The position numbers were made by a program, and so were the translations under genes. This document shows positions 52,087 to 61,769 of a DNA stretch of 64,000 bases, in pieces. Origin of the DNA: CAVPCY01 sp963770765 (lineage in GTDB: Bacteria; Actinomycetota; Coriobacteriia; Anaerosomatales; PHET01); assembly GCA_963770765.1 (NCBI GenBank), contig CAVYQS010000012.1:485204-549203 (forward strand), read 5' to 3'. The notes under the pieces are model-generated. The model had not been told where the DNA came from and made no database searches. It saw only the letters and a program-made list of their open reading frames with translations. The number at the start of each line of letters is the position of its first letter. Position 1 is the first letter of the stretch.

Positions 52087-53040
52087 TCAGAGCCTCATCC
52101 CCCGACGTCTTGCCAGCGTTTCGCGTGTGGAACGGATGACTCCCGTAGCTCGGTGGATGATTCTAAGGACTCGGTTCCCGAGGTGCGGGCCGAACAGTCT
52201 GTCAACGAATCGTTGCAGCTTCTGAGCACCTTGCTCCATCGAGATACTGGCCTGCACATCGGCCAGCTTCTCTCGCCTAGCTGCAAGCGAGGCGCGGACC
52301 GCCATGACGTCGGCGTGGCCTAGGGTACTCGTCTCGAGCAGATCCTGGAGTATCAACACGTCCGCCTGCAATGCCTGCAGCCTGTCCGCCGACTTCTGTG
52401 TTCTGCTTATCCTGTGGATGGCGGTTCTTGCAGGCCCGTACCAATGGCTCGCCCCGAATGCCATCGCCCTCAGCCAGAAATCGTAGTCCTCCGCGAACTG
52501 GCCCAGCCGGTAGCCGCCCACCTTCTCGAAGACGCTGCGTCGATATGTCGCCCCGACGCTGAAGAAGCAGGCATTGGCCACTTCGGCGAGAGTCAACTCT
52601 CTCTCCCGCTGCCACTCATCGCCCTCGTAGACTACCTCCTGATCGCCGTTCTCCAGCAGAAAGTAGCCGTTGCATGAGTACATACTCTCACCAGGGTGAG
52701 CACTGGACAGCCTCTCGATTTCGTGAAGATGATCGGGCAACAACATGTCGTCTGCCGAGCACACGGTGACAAATTCACCGCGCGTCGCACTCACGCCCGT
52801 GTTGTACGCGCCTGCCGAGCCTTGGTTTGGTTGGCTCACGAGATGGATACGGGTGTCACTTGCCGCATACGATGCGGCTATCGCCGCTGTCGAATCGCTC
52901 GATCCGTCGTCTACTACGACGAGATCCCAGTCCTCGAAGGTCTGAATCAGGACAGCCTCTAGAGTCTCGCCAAGAGTCTCCGCCGCGTTGTAGGCAGGCA
53001 CAACCACGGAGAAGCGGGGCACCGGGGATGCCTCAGCCAT
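52087..53040 (-). CDS. Glycosyltransferase family 2
   Basis: This 317-residue GT2 starts at ATG 53040 (MAEASPVPRFSVVVPAYNAAETLG). It has DDGSSDSTAA near residue 48, CSADDMLLPDHLHEIE near residue 100 as the DxD-like site and AEDYDFWLRAMAFGASH near residue 195. The ATG lies within the last codons of the reductase gene (ATGGCTGA). A longer open frame upstream is the shadow of that reductase. It is paralogous to the GT2 genes at 41874 and 48423. Confidence 0.9.
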   Translation of the reverse strand: MAEASPVPRFSVVVPAYNAAETLGETLEAVLIQTFEDWDLVVVDDGSSDSTAAIAASYAASDTRIHLVSQPNQGSAGAYNTGVSATRGEFVTVCSADDMLLPDHLHEIERLSSAHPGESMYSCNGYFLLENGDQEVVYEGDEWQRERELTLAEVANACFFSVGATYRRSVFEKVGGYRLGQFAEDYDFWLRAMAFGASHWYGPARTAIHRISRTQKSADRLQALQADVLILQDLLETSTLGHADVMAVRASLAARREKLADVQASISMEQGAQKLQRFVDRLFGPHLGNRVLRIIHRATGVIRSTRETLARRRGMRL

Positions 53041-53905
53041 AGTTGGAGTACTCGCTCGCCAGCGCCTCAAGCATCTCGTCCCAACTGGGCGGCGTCCAGC
53101 CCGTGCGCTCGCGGAACCGCGTGCTGTCCAGCGAGCGGTCGATCGCGGGTATCGTCGACAGGCGTGATGTCGAGGCTCCAGCCCAAGTAGGCGGCGAGCT
53201 TTGTCAGCAGCGTGTACTTGTCGATCGGATCCACCGAGATGTGCCACAAGCCACTCAGCGTCGCGTCCGGAATCACGACATCGCGCACGACCTCGGTGAG
53301 CGCACGCGTCGTCAGCCCGCTGAACACCGCGCGCGTGAAGCCCTGAGCGACTCGTTGCGGTGCGCGGCGAACCAGCCCACCAGTCCGGTGGGGTCTCCCA
53401 GCTGCCACCCGATGATCGAGGTGCGCAGCGTGACCGTGTTGTCTCGGTCGGTCACCTCGCCAAGCAGCTTGGAGCGGCCGTAGAGATCGAACGCGTCGGG
53501 CACGTCGGCTTCTGTGTAGCCGCCGCGGTCTCCCGAGAAGACGCAGTCGGTGCTCACGTGCACCATCCGAGCATCACAGCGCTCGCAGGCGTCGCCGAGC
53601 ACATGGGGCCACAGGCTGTTGACCTCGATGGAGGGAATCGCGGCCTTGGCGTCGGGCCGCTGCTTCACGATGCCAACGGCGTTGATCACCACGTCGGGGT
53701 TGACCGTCTCGATCAGCGCGTACGCCGAGCCGGCGTCGGTCGCGTCCAGACCGCCAAGAATCCGCTCACGCGGGATGCCCAGGTCGGGGAGCTGCTCGGG
53801 GTTGCGGCACACGCCCCAGACCTCGAAGTCGGGCGCGAGCACGCGAATCGCTTCATGGCCCAGCATGCCGCTGGCACCTACGACGAGTATCGCGGTGTCA
53901 CTCAT
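53033..53905 (-). CDS. RmlD/FnlB-like nucleotide-sugar reductase (SDR), two compensating frameshifts
   Basis: This extended SDR enzyme, about 290 residues, has ILVVGASGMLGHEAIRVL at residues 5-22, the STDCVFSGDRGGYTE motif near residue 120 and the catalytic YGRSK near residue 145. The frame is lost near 53345 and regained near 53155; the end reads RERTGWTPPSWDEMLEALA with TGA at 53033. dTDP-4-dehydrorhamnose reductase is the classic member. The neighbours (epimerase and 4,6-dehydratase) instead suggest the FnlB/WbjC-type reductase of UDP-L-FucNAc synthesis, without the cupin domain of CapF. ATG at 53905 overlaps the epimerase stop. Confidence 0.8.
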
Positions 53906-54979
53906 GCGATCCCCAGCACGATCCTCGCAACGACGTCGCTCACGTTGCTGGCCAGGTACTCGGCGGGCGGAGTCCACGTGCCGGCACTGCGCACGGCAAG
54001 GTCTATCGCGGGCAGGATCCGCTCGGCCTCGACGCCGGCGAGCAGGTTGCTCCCGCACTCGATGGTCTCGGGCCGCTCGGTCACGTCACGCATGGTCACG
54101 GTGGGAACGCCGAAGATGCAGCACTCCTCTTGCACGGTGCCCGAGTCGCAGAGCACGCAGAACGCTTCCTTCTCGAGGCGCACGAAGTCGAACAGGCCCA
54201 TGGGCGGCACGAACTTCACAGCGCCCTCGGCCACGCCGAACGCCTTCATCTTGTCGGCGGTGCGCGGGTGCAGCGAGGCGAGCACCGGCATGTCGTACTT
54301 GGCCGCCGTGTCGTTGAGTGCCGAGACAAGCGAGGCGAGCCGCTCAGGGACGTCTGTCATCTCCGCACGGTGCGCGGTGACGAGGAAGTACTTGCCCGAC
54401 TCGACGCCGAACTCGGTGAACGGGTCGGCGGCGTCGATCTGCGGCGCGTAGAAGTCGAGGACCTCTTTGATGGGGTTGCCGGTGACGTAGATGCGCTGGC
54501 GTTCGATGCCCTCGCGCACGAGGTTCTCGGCGCTGCGGTAGGTGTAGGGCATGAGCACCGAGCTCGAGTGGTCGATGACGCGACGGTTGACCTCTTCGGG
54601 CACGCGAGTCGTCGAAGCAGCGGTTGCCGGCTTCCATGTGGCACACGCGGATGCCCATGCGCTTGGCCACGAACGCGGCGAGGCCGGTGTTGGTGTCGCC
54701 CAAGATGAGTACGGAGTCGGGCTTCTCGGCTCTGAAGAGCTCCTCGCACTTGGCGAGCATCTGGCCGATCTGGTCGGCGAAGCCCGCACCGCGCACTCCC
54801 ATGAAGACGTCGGGGTCGCGCACGCCCAGCTCGCGGAAGAACATGCCGGAGAGTCGGTCGTCGTAGTTCTGGCCCGTGTGTACCAGCAGGTGGTCGCACG
54901 ACTGATCGAGCACGTCGATCACGCGCGACAGGCGGATGATCTCGGGACGGGTCCCGAGCAAGGTGATGACTTTGGTCAC
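53902..54979 (-). CDS. UDP-GlcNAc 2-epimerase family (WbjD/FnlC-like), one frameshift
   Basis: This WecB-family epimerase of about 358 residues begins MTKVITLLGTRPEIIRLS with GTG at 54979 and has ILGDTNTGLAAFVAKRMGI near residue 95 and HMEAGNRCFDDS. A shift near 54605 moves on to VPEEVNRRVIDHSS, LVTAHRAEMTDVPERL near residue 215 and LCDSGTVQEECCIFGVPTVT near residue 290. The span is 3n+1, so one base is extra. It differs clearly from the epimerase at 43821 (GNRCFD in place of GYRTQD), a form found in UDP-L-FucNAc (WbjD/CapG/FnlC) epimerases. The position between FnlA- and FnlB-like genes supports this. Confidence 0.82.
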
Positions 54980-56037
54980 TTACGCCTCCAGGTAGCCCGC
55001 GCCGATGACGTCCGGAATCCTTGTCTCGAGGAACGTCGCGAGCTCGGCGTGGCTCATGAGCGCGTGCTGCCGAGCTGTAGTCGCCCACGAGCGCCGGGAC
55101 AGCGACCGGGCCTGCCAGCTCGGGGAGCATCGGACGCAACGCGTAGTAGCCCTCGTGACCGAAGATCGTGCGGGTGGCCTCTTCTTCCGAGAGCAGGATC
55201 TCGTGGATCTTCTCGCCGGGGCGGATGCCGGTGATCACCATCTCGATGTCGCGATCACCGATGAGATAGCGGGCCAGATCGGTCATCTTGGCGCTGGGGC
55301 ACTGCGGGATGTAGGTCTCACCAGGCGCTGCCGAGCGCACCGCGGCAAAGATGGTGTCTACCGCGTCCTCGAGCGTCAGCAGGAAGCGCGTCATGTCGGC
55401 CGTGGTGATGGTCACCGGGCCGCCCGCTGCAATCTGGTCGAGGAACAGCGGGACCACCGAGCCGCGCGAAGCGAGCACGTTACCATAGCGCGCAGCAGAT
55501 GAAGCGGGTCTGCGGGGCGCGCAGGTTGCCTTCGATGTAGACGCGCTCCTGGATCGACTTCGTCATGCCCATGACGTTGACCGGCTTGCACGCTTTGTCG
55601 GTGGAGATCCCCATGACCGTCTCGACGGGGAGATCCTGTTGAGCGATTGCGCGCACGAGGTTCTCGGCGCCCTCGATGTTGGTGCGCACGGCCTCCCACG
55701 GGAAGTACTCGCAGCTGGGCACCTGCTTGAGGGCCGCGGCGGCGAAGATGATGTCTTTGTTGCGGGCGACGCGGAGCACGCTCGAGTAGTCGCGCACGTC
55801 GCCGATGACGAACTTGAGGCGCTGCTTGCAGTTCTCGAAGATGACCTCGTCGGTCGCCGCATGCTTGTGCATGAAGTCGAGGCGCATGTAGTGCTGCTTG
55901 GCCTCGTCACGAGAGAAGACGGTCACGCTCTCGGGCGTGCCCTCCGCGCCGGACATGAGCCGCTTGACGAGCACCTGGCCCAGCGAGCCGGTGCCACCGG
56001 TGACGAGTATGCGCTTGCCTTCAAAGAGCCCTGACAC
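54980..56037 (-). CDS. UDP-GlcNAc 4,6-dehydratase/epimerase (WbjB/CapE/FnlA-like), two frameshifts
   Basis: This is an SDR-fold inverting dehydratase of about 351 residues: RILVTGGTGSLGQVLVKRL at the N-terminus, ALKQVPSCEYFPWEAVRTN near residue 100, STDKACKPVNVMGMTKS near residue 130 (the MxxxK form of the catalytic motif, diagnostic for this family) and the GIRPGEKIHEILLSEEE segment near residue 270. Shifts occur near 55490 and 55065; removing one base at each restores RYGNVLASRGSVVPLF and the end ETRIPDVIGAGYLEA with TAA at 54980. GTG at 56037 has GGAGG five bases upstream. It is expected to be the first step of UDP-L-FucNAc synthesis. Confidence 0.85.
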
Positions 56038-56099
56038 GAGAACCTCCGAGTACAATCCAGATGGACTTTCATGGTGCCTACGCTAGGATACGCGCTCGA

Positions 56100-57203
56100 C
56101 TACTTGGATGCGACGGTACGCAGAAACTCGGTAAGTATTGGCGTGACCGCTTCTTGGCTGTGCGTGGCGGCAACATATGCGTGCGCCGCTTCGCCCATCC
56201 TGCCCAAGGTCTCAGGGTCGGAGAGCGTATCGGCTATCAGGGCGCGGAAGCGCTCGATATCGCCTTCTGCGCAGCGACCGCAGCCTTGCGCTTCCAGCAT
56301 GCCTCCGGGATCAACATCGAGCGAGATAATCGGCGTACTCTGCGCCGCGGCTTGTAGGAAGACGTTCGGGAAGCCCTCCATGAGCGAGGTGCTCACAAGC
56401 AGGGTGGCATCCTGATACTGGGCGTCCATATCGAAGTAGGGCAGCCCCGGAATGAGGGTGAGGTTCGGAACGCTCTCCGCTTCTCTTACCACGCTCATCC
56501 AGAAGAGCGGATCCTCCTTGGGCATCACCATCACGAATCGATGCTGGGGCATCGCGCGAGCTGTCTCGACGAAGATCCAAGGCCGCTTGATCGGAGCCGC
56601 CCTTCCGACCCAAAGCACACTCGACCCTCGCAGTGACACGGGCTTCTCGGGAACGACAACGATGTTCGGAATCACCGTTGACTCCACTCCCAGTTCCGAA
56701 CGCAATCGGGTCTGCTGGAGCTGCGTCTGTGCTATCACCCCGTCAGCATCCTGCAGCGCGCTCAGGTACTGGGATCGTATCACCGTGGACACGAGGCTTC
56801 CGTCGACGTCAGCATCACACGACATTCGGTAGACGAACTTGAGCCCGATCCTCCGAGCCAACTTCGATGACTGGATCGTTGAACCGCCCGCTATCGTCTG
56901 AATCAGAATCCCGTCATTCAGACCTTGGAATGGACTCTGCAGCCTAGCTTGGTTGATGAACCGTGACAGGACAGGCACTCCGTGCTGGATCGGTGGTTTC
57001 TGCGATCGGAACTCGATGCCGTCATGCGCGATGTCTGACGCATCTCGCTGCCCGACTATTTGCACGCCGAACTCGGGGTCGCGGGCCAATAGATTCGCAA
57101 GCAGAAAGACCTGCGTCTCAGCCCCTCCAAAGCGAGCGCCGTTGTGCCCTCGGAAGAGATCAAGCGCGTCGTCATGGACGAAACAGACCGTCGTCTTCGA
57201 CAT
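56100..57203 (-). CDS. Glycosyltransferase family 4
   Basis: This 367-residue GT-B enzyme starts at ATG 57203 (MSKTTVCFVHDDALDLFRGH), with FGGAETQVFLLANLLARD near residue 27, VLWVGRAAPIKRPWIFVETA near residue 200 and the donor-site SLMEGFPNVFLQAAAQSTPIIS near residue 280. The ATG lies immediately after the stop of the SDR gene upstream. The frame is clean, and its base composition is slightly lower in GC than the metabolic genes to the left. Confidence 0.88.
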   Translation of the reverse strand: MSKTTVCFVHDDALDLFRGHNGARFGGAETQVFLLANLLARDPEFGVQIVGQRDASDIAHDGIEFRSQKPPIQHGVPVLSRFINQARLQSPFQGLNDGILIQTIAGGSTIQSSKLARRIGLKFVYRMSCDADVDGSLVSTVIRSQYLSALQDADGVIAQTQLQQTRLRSELGVESTVIPNIVVVPEKPVSLRGSSVLWVGRAAPIKRPWIFVETARAMPQHRFVMVMPKEDPLFWMSVVREAESVPNLTLIPGLPYFDMDAQYQDATLLVSTSLMEGFPNVFLQAAAQSTPIISLDVDPGGMLEAQGCGRCAEGDIERFRALIADTLSDPETLGRMGEAAHAYVAATHSQEAVTPILTEFLRTVASK

Positions 57204-57205
57204 CG

Positions 57206-58150
57206 CTACGTGCTCGCCGCGTACCATGCCAGCGTCCTGCGGATTCCCTCGGCGAACTCCACGTGCGGTCGATAGCCGATGACCCGCTCGGCCTCAGCGA
57301 TGGCCGCTTGGGAGTACTTCACGTCGCCGACCCGAGCATCTCGGAACTCAACGGGCAGATCAACGCCGGCCGCCTTGTTGATGGCGGCGATCAGGTCAAG
57401 CAGCGTGTAGCGCATACCGCAGGCCACGTTGACAACCTGGCCGGCGAGCTCGGGTGCCTTGAGCGCGAGAAGATTGGCAGCTACGACGTTCTCGACGTAC
57501 GTGAAGTCGCGCGCCTGTGAGCCATCGCCGTTCACAACGTAACCGCCGCCAGTGACGGCGGCAGTCATGTACTTCGCGATCACGCCGGAGTACTGCGACG
57601 TCGGATCCTGTCGAGGCCCAAAGACGTTGAAGTAGCGGATTGCGAGGGTCTCCATACCATAGATGTCCGCGAAGACCCGCACGTAATGCTCGCCGGTCAA
57701 CTTGCTGACCGCGTAGGGGGACATCGGCTTCGGCATCATCCCTTCGTGTTTGGGCAAGACCTCTGTGTCTCCGTAGATGGAGGACGACGAGGCAAAGACG
57801 ACGCGGCGAACTCCTGCCTTGTGTGCGGCACTCATAAGCTTGAGAGTGCCGCCGACGTTGACGTCGTTGCTGGTGACCGGCGCCTTGATGGAGCGCGGGA
57901 CGCTCGGCAACGCAGCTTCATGGAGTATGCAGTCGACTCCCGCAACGGCATCTTCCACGATCTCCATGTCGCGGATGTCGCCCTCGATCAGTTCGATTGC
58001 CGGGAGGCAATGCGCGAGGTTCTCGCGTCGGCCGGTTGAGAAGTTGTCGAGCACGCGGACGCGGTAGCCGCCATCGGCCAGCAGCGCGTCCACGAGGTGC
58101 GAGCCGATGAACCCGGCTCCGCCGGTGACGAGAACGGTCGTTTGTCTCAT
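57206..58150 (-). CDS. NAD-dependent nucleotide-sugar epimerase/dehydratase (WbpP/GalE-like SDR)
   Basis: This extended SDR of 314 residues has VLVTGGAGFIGSHLVDALL at residues 6-24, ASSSSIYG near residue 120 and the catalytic YAVSK near residue 147. FGPRQDPTSQYSGVI near residue 175 is typical of UDP-GlcNAc C4-epimerases such as WbpP/WbgU, so production of a UDP-GalNAc-type sugar is likely. UDP-glucose 4-epimerase or a UDP-glucuronate decarboxylase-like role cannot be excluded. It is the head of the two-gene unit with the GT4 at 56100. Confidence 0.88.
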   Translation of the reverse strand: MRQTTVLVTGGAGFIGSHLVDALLADGGYRVRVLDNFSTGRRENLAHCLPAIELIEGDIRDMEIVEDAVAGVDCILHEAALPSVPRSIKAPVTSNDVNVGGTLKLMSAAHKAGVRRVVFASSSSIYGDTEVLPKHEGMMPKPMSPYAVSKLTGEHYVRVFADIYGMETLAIRYFNVFGPRQDPTSQYSGVIAKYMTAAVTGGGYVVNGDGSQARDFTYVENVVAANLLALKAPELAGQVVNVACGMRYTLLDLIAAINKAAGVDLPVEFRDARVGDVKYSQAAIAEAERVIGYRPHVEFAEGIRRTLAWYAAST

Positions 58151-58307
58151 GTGTTTCCAATTCCGGGAGCGTGTCGCGCAGATTATAGCCCAGGCACCGG
58201 CCCTCGATAGGCTGGACTCGCCGTCAGGGAGTGCTGGCTAGCCAAGGGCTGTCGCGAGCGAATCCTTGCCAGCGTCTTCTTGAGTCGCTCCTCGCCAAGC
58301 AGGTTCT

Positions 58308-59675
58308 CTAGCCGCCCCCAGAACTGGGCGCTGGGGGCTTGAGACGCAGCGCCCGAAGCACCCGAACAACCGCTCGCTTGCCGCTATCGACGTCGATTGT
58401 TGCCTGAAGCAGCCTGGACAAGCGTACCCACTGCCTCGTCGGTAACGGGCGGCACCGTTCGTTCCTGGGCACCGCCTGTACGAACTCCAAGATGCGAGAG
58501 GCGACCAGGTCGGCGCACAAATGCTGCTCGGCGAACCGGCGACCACAAGCGCCTACCTGATCAGAGAGTCCTGGGCCGACGAGGACGCGAACGGTCTCAT
58601 CGGCAAACGCGCGACAATCGTCGGGTCGTACGATGAAGGCGTCCTTGCCATGTGTGAGGTAGTGCGGAATATCCCCGACACCAGTCACAACCACGGGTCG
58701 CCCACTTGCCAAGTACTCACCCAGCTTGTTCGGAAATCCCGCCGACGAGAACTCGCCGCGTGCGCGTGGAAGCAGGAGCGCCTGAGCATGCTTGAGTATC
58801 TGAGGCACCATCGTTGGAGCGACGGCACCCTCAACGCTGACCGTCGCAGTGAGGTCCCTGGCCGCAATCTCGGATTCAAGTGCCTGTCGCCGCGCCTCAG
58901 GCGCGTCTCCGTAGATCGTCAAGCTGAAACTTGGAAGCTGGCTGCGAATCATCGCCGCGATATCCAACAAGTAGTCAATCTCGCGATGCGCGAGGCTCCC
59001 GATGTAGATAGCCGACTGCCGCTTGGGGACGACCTGCATATCTGCGAAGTTTCCAGCACGCACCATCGGGGGAATGGTGATCACTCGCTCATTCGGGACA
59101 CCATGCTCATTCCAAAACCCGGCAAGATGCGTAGAGACCGCCCAAATGGCATCCGAACAGCTGCTAACGCGACGGATGTAGTCCGTTCTCGTTCTTGCGT
59201 CGATTTGCACATCGGTAAGGGCTTCGGTCGAGAATGCCAGTATCCGCCACCCCATGCGGCCCGCAATCCGGGAAGACGCGGTGAAGCATGCACAAGACCG
59301 TGGATAGACCATGACTACTCCGTCGCCATCGCCTCCGGCGAAAGCCTCCATCTCCTTCTGCAGAAGCAGCTCAAGGTACCAGTCCGGGGTGGCAATCGGG
59401 TCCGTACTCTCTCCGCACGAGCAATCGTCAAAGACACCCATTCGCATCGCGGCATGCCCATCCGCAAGGCGCGGTGCCGGTGGCGAGAGCCAAGGTGCTG
59501 CCGAAGGACAGTCTCCGAGGGTTTCAGGTAGCCAGTAGGCCTCATCACGTGCGAGGCCGAACACCTTCGCGTCGGTCCCGGTATTCCTGAAGCCGTCCAT
59601 GAGCGCACCGGCAAACGCGGTGCTAGCCATGCTGTGCGGCGAACCCGCAGCCTCAATAATGAGAGCGACTTTCAT
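58308..59675 (-). CDS. Glycosyltransferase family 4-like (long)
   Basis: This 455-residue protein starts at ATG 59675 (MKVALIIEAAGSPHSMAST). The C-terminal donor domain has IYIGSLAHREIDYLLDIAAM near residue 245 and a SSAGFPNKLGEYLASGRPVVV donor motif near residue 335. A Cys-rich stretch (CSCGES, then SCACF) lies near residues 87-130 in the acceptor half. It follows the SDR at 59684 by eight bases. The 157 bp downstream, up to the next gene, hold nothing recognisable. Confidence 0.82.
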   Translation of the reverse strand: MKVALIIEAAGSPHSMASTAFAGALMDGFRNTGTDAKVFGLARDEAYWLPETLGDCPSAAPWLSPPAPRLADGHAAMRMGVFDDCSCGESTDPIATPDWYLELLLQKEMEAFAGGDGDGVVMVYPRSCACFTASSRIAGRMGWRILAFSTEALTDVQIDARTRTDYIRRVSSCSDAIWAVSTHLAGFWNEHGVPNERVITIPPMVRAGNFADMQVVPKRQSAIYIGSLAHREIDYLLDIAAMIRSQLPSFSLTIYGDAPEARRQALESEIAARDLTATVSVEGAVAPTMVPQILKHAQALLLPRARGEFSSAGFPNKLGEYLASGRPVVVTGVGDIPHYLTHGKDAFIVRPDDCRAFADETVRVLVGPGLSDQVGACGRRFAEQHLCADLVASRILEFVQAVPRNERCRPLPTRQWVRLSRLLQATIDVDSGKRAVVRVLRALRLKPPAPSSGGG

Positions 59676-59683
59676 TGTGATCG

Positions 59684-60631
59684 CTACTCGCTCGAGTTCC
59701 ACCGGGCCGCAGTAACCAGATCGCTGCGCAACCATTCGAGGTACTCTCTCAGGCCGTCACGAAGGTCCATGGTCGGCCGGAATCCGAACGCAGCCTGTGC
59801 CGCATCGATTGCCGCAAGGCTGTCTCTGACATCGCCTGGCCGGGGGGGTCCGTGCACTATGCGCGTCCGCACGGCAGCCTCGTCGGTCATCATGCGCGCC
59901 AGCTCGTTGATGGCGATTCGAGATCCGCTGCCAATGTTGAACGACCCCACGGCCGTTTCCGAGATTCCCGCGCAGAAGTTGGCGCGAGCGACGTCCGACA
60001 CATGTACGAAATCACGCGTCTGTTCGCCATCGCCGAATATGACGACGTCTTGCCCGCGCAACATGCGTTCCGCAATTATCGGTATGACGTTGCCGTACGC
60101 GTCGTAGCGCTGCCGAATGCCATAGACGTTGAAGTACCGCAGGCACACATTCTTCATCCCGTAGAGCTTGTTGTAGACAAGACACATCTTCTCGGCGGCG
60201 AGCTTGCTCGCTCCGTAGGGTGAGTCAGGATCCTGAGGATGGTCCTCGGGGATTGGCAGCGTCTTCAGCTCTCCAAAGATGCCGGCCGACGACGACATGA
60301 CTACCCGGTCGATGCCGTGGGCGCGGGCTGCCTGCAACACGTGGAGCGTGCCCAGAACGTTGACCTCAGAATCGCGGACGGGATTCTCAATCGACCGGGT
60401 ATTCCCCACGCTCGCAGCAAGGTGAAAGATCACATCGCAGTCGATTGCGGCGTTGTCGACGACGCCTGCGTGTGAGACGTCGCCCTGAATGAAGTCGGCT
60501 CCGGGCAGCAAGTTCTCTCGGTATGCGGACGAAAGGTCGTCGAGGACCACGACTGAATGCCCCTCGGCCAACAACAACTCCACGAGGCTGCTTCCTATGA
60601 ACCCGGCTCCACCTGTCACTAACGCATTCAC
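59684..60631 (-). CDS. NAD-dependent nucleotide-sugar epimerase/dehydratase (SDR)
   Basis: This extended SDR of 315 residues starts at GTG 60631, with AGGAGG six bases upstream, giving VNALVTGGAGFIGSSLVEL. It has MSSSAGIFGE near residue 117, the catalytic YGASK near residue 142 and a GDGEQTRDFVHVSDVARA segment near residue 210, as in UDP-glucose 4-epimerase and UDP-glucuronate decarboxylase/epimerase types. It is related to but distinct from the SDR at 57206, so the two probably make different sugars. The 113 bp upstream separate it from the Gfo/Idh gene. Confidence 0.88.
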   Translation of the reverse strand: MNALVTGGAGFIGSSLVELLLAEGHSVVVLDDLSSAYRENLLPGADFIQGDVSHAGVVDNAAIDCDVIFHLAASVGNTRSIENPVRDSEVNVLGTLHVLQAARAHGIDRVVMSSSAGIFGELKTLPIPEDHPQDPDSPYGASKLAAEKMCLVYNKLYGMKNVCLRYFNVYGIRQRYDAYGNVIPIIAERMLRGQDVVIFGDGEQTRDFVHVSDVARANFCAGISETAVGSFNIGSGSRIAINELARMMTDEAAVRTRIVHGPPRPGDVRDSLAAIDAAQAAFGFRPTMDLRDGLREYLEWLRSDLVTAARWNSSE

Positions 60632-60744
60632 GCAGTTCCTCCTCTTGAACAGCCCCGCCAAGGACAGGCTGGCCTCGAGAGAGTCTGTCGCGCTCCTCGC
60701 GGATAAGCCCGCGCACGGCCCCTAAGTCCGATCTCGCGCATCCC

Positions 60745-61769
60745 TCACTCTGGCCGCGCGGTCTTGACAGGCGCGCCACCTGCCATGATTGACGCATCAA
60801 CCGCTTCAAGCACGCGAACCACGTCGAGACCGGCCTGCCCGTCGCTGGGCGACTCTGCAAACCCGCGGCACACATCGAGGAAGCTTTGGACCTCGACCGC
60901 GAGCGGCTCCTGCATCTTCAGGAACGGCGCCGTGATGTCGCCGAACCGCAGAGTCAGGTCCTCGCCGTAGGACATCGCATCAGCCGGAGCGACACCCTTG
61001 TCGTAGATCCAGATCTTCTCGGTGGCCTGCATGTCGTCGAAGACGAGCATCTTCTTGGTGCCCACCACGGTGAACTTCCGCGTCTTGTGCGGGTCGAGCC
61101 AGCTCACGTGGATGTTGGCCATCTTGCCGCTGGCGAACTGAAGATTCGCAAAGACCGTGTCGTGCACCCCGTCGTTGAGGTAGGCCGCACCGGTGGCCGA
61201 GACCTGCGTGGGCGCCTCGCCCAGAAGGTAGAGCGCGACCGACACGTCGTGAGGCGCCAACGACCAGAACGCGTTCTCCTCGCGGCGCACCTTCCCAGGT
61301 TGAGGCGCTGAGCGTACAGGTAGAGCACGTCTCCCAGCTCGCCGCTCTCGATGTAGTCGCGCACCCAGCGCACCGCCGAGTGGTAGACCATCAGGTGGCC
61401 CACGATGAGTCTCACGTCGTGCTCCTGGGCCAGTCGAACAAGCTCTTCGGCGTGAGCCGAGGTGAGCGTGAGCGGCTTCTCGACGTAGGTGTGCTTGCCA
61501 GCCTCGATGGCGGCCTTGGCGAGCTCGAAGTGCGACGGAACCGACGTCGCAATCATCACCGCATCGAGGCTGTAGCGCTCGGAGAGAAGTTCATCGAGCG
61601 ACGCGGCGCACGCCACGTGTGGGTAGGCGTCTCGCAGCTTGGCGAGGTTCTTCTCGGAGGCATCGTAGGCGACCACGAACTCGGCGTCGGCGAGCTTGTC
61701 GATGTTGCGAGCAAGGTTCGGTCCCCAGTACCCGAAGCCAACGAGGCCCACTCGCACAGGTGCGCTCAC
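60745..61769 (-). CDS. Gfo/Idh oxidoreductase (WlbA/WbpB-like), one frameshift
   Basis: This nucleotide-sugar dehydrogenase of about 341 residues has VGLVGFGYWGPNLARNID at residues 6-23, YVEKPLTL near residue 97 and, after a change of frame near 61290, RREENAFWSLAPHDVSVALYL with the catalytic His region. The NLG-RREEN-APHD stretch is typical of the WlbA/WbpB group that oxidises C3 of UDP-GlcNAcA. The span is 3n+2, so one base is missing. The GTG start overlaps the TGA of the aminotransferase gene. With the aminotransferase and acetyltransferase upstream it forms the set for 3-amino-3-deoxy-uronate synthesis. Confidence 0.83.
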
